A stretch of DNA of 64,000 nucleotides from assembly GCF_002933815.1 (NCBI RefSeq), contig NZ_BEYR01000005.1, positions 245,974 through 309,973 of the forward strand, read 5' to 3'. Of this stretch, positions 63,701 to 64,000 are shown in pieces (the first letter of the stretch is position 1; each line of letters opens with the position of its first letter). The translations under genes and the position numbers were made by a program. This DNA comes from Sphingobacterium sp. HMA12 (lineage in GTDB: Bacteria; Bacteroidota; Bacteroidia; Sphingobacteriales; Sphingobacteriaceae). Under the pieces are notes generated by a model. It ran no database searches. It was given only the letters and a program-made list of their open reading frames with translations, and was not told the origin of the DNA.

Positions 63701-64000
63701 ATGCTGCATGAAAACCATAGATGCTCCCATATTCGGCTGTCGCTTTGATTTCAATTTTTGTTATTCTCTTATGTTCATCCTTAAGAGATAGACCAAATAA
63801 TTCACGTTGGTCAGGATGGGGTAAAAACCATTTGGGATCGTATAAATGAGCAAAATAATATTTATTCCCACCTAATTTTTCACGCAATAAACCATAGACA
63901 TGTTCACATAATGTCGTGTCCATTTTCCCACATGAACAATTTACTTTCAAATGATCGGCGGTCAACGTGATCAGGACACGAATATTTCCCTTACACAAAC
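60747..64000 (-). CDS. SWIM-domain SNF2/Rad54-family helicase, 5' end outside window
   Basis: A large DNA-dependent ATPase of the SNF2 type. At least 1083 residues are visible; the frame is open through the window edge and the only local start is a TTG at 63998, so the true start lies beyond. Near the visible N-terminus is a SWIM zinc-binding motif ([13 protein letters not shown]). The long middle is variable. The helicase core shows motif I [15 protein letters not shown], motif II [16 protein letters not shown], motif III [28 protein letters not shown], and motifs V-VI [20 protein letters not shown] and [21 protein letters not shown]. Such proteins remodel protein-DNA complexes and sometimes belong to defence or repair loci; the role is unknown. 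The 223-residue protein follows after 19 bp. Confidence 0.93.
   Translation of the reverse strand, partial: [1083 protein letters not shown]

Overview
The window looks like chromosomal DNA of a Bacteroidota bacterium of the family Sphingobacteriaceae, most likely Sphingobacterium or a close relative. This is inferred from four SusC/SusD pairs, the alternative complex III (act) genes, TAnnTTTG-type promoters, few Shine-Dalgarno sites, and a PL8 lyase of the same length and catalytic layout as the Pedobacter chondroitinase AC. No rRNA, tRNA, CRISPR array, transposase or prophage was recognised by eye.

Layout. (1) 1-5124, minus strand: actA, actB and the start of actC, the quinol-oxidising respiratory complex. 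(2) 5.5-15.4 kb: msrB, a LacI regulator divergent from a GH92 mannosidase, a DUF493 protein, two tiny ORFs, pnp, a DUF6266 gene behind an 11-bp repeat array, rpsO, and an NagX/DUF5009 membrane protein. (3) 15.6-34.2 kb: two paralogous ROK regulator-SusC-SusD cassettes with the same promoter, separated by a small secreted-protein gene broken by an in-frame TAG. The second cassette is followed by a GH29 fucosidase, an Asp-box (sialidase-like) lipoprotein and, on the other strand, a GH3 glucosidase. (4) 34.5-37.9 kb: a small lipoprotein and a TonB-dependent receptor without a SusD partner. (5) 38.2-53.3 kb: an uronic-acid (probably glycosaminoglycan) utilisation locus: SusC, SusD, heparinase II/III-like lyase, DUF2264 and GH88 on the plus strand, facing a PL8 lyase and a sulfatase on the minus strand, then a barstar-like gene and an exported Gfo/Idh/MocA protein. 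(6) 53.4-59.5 kb, minus: a SusC-SusD pair followed by a DUF218 protein instead of a glycosidase. (7) 59.7-64 kb, minus: a small membrane protein, an unknown protein and a SWIM-SNF2 helicase running off the window.

How the genes may work together. In region 5, outer-membrane SusCD would import sulfated glycosaminoglycan oligosaccharides, the S1 sulfatase would desulfate, PL8 and the heparinase-like protein would cut by beta-elimination, and GH88 would remove the terminal unsaturated uronate. Two near-identical palindromes (CGAAAACGATT followed by g or t, then CG) lie upstream of the SusC gene and in the sulfatase/barstar divergent promoter, 13 kb apart. They suggest that one LacI-type regulator controls both arms. 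In region 3, GH92, GH29, the sialidase-like lipoprotein and GH3 fit release of sugars from complex glycans, with the ROK proteins as probable local sensors.

Limits: all family calls are by motif and memory. No search, promoter scan or structure prediction was run.
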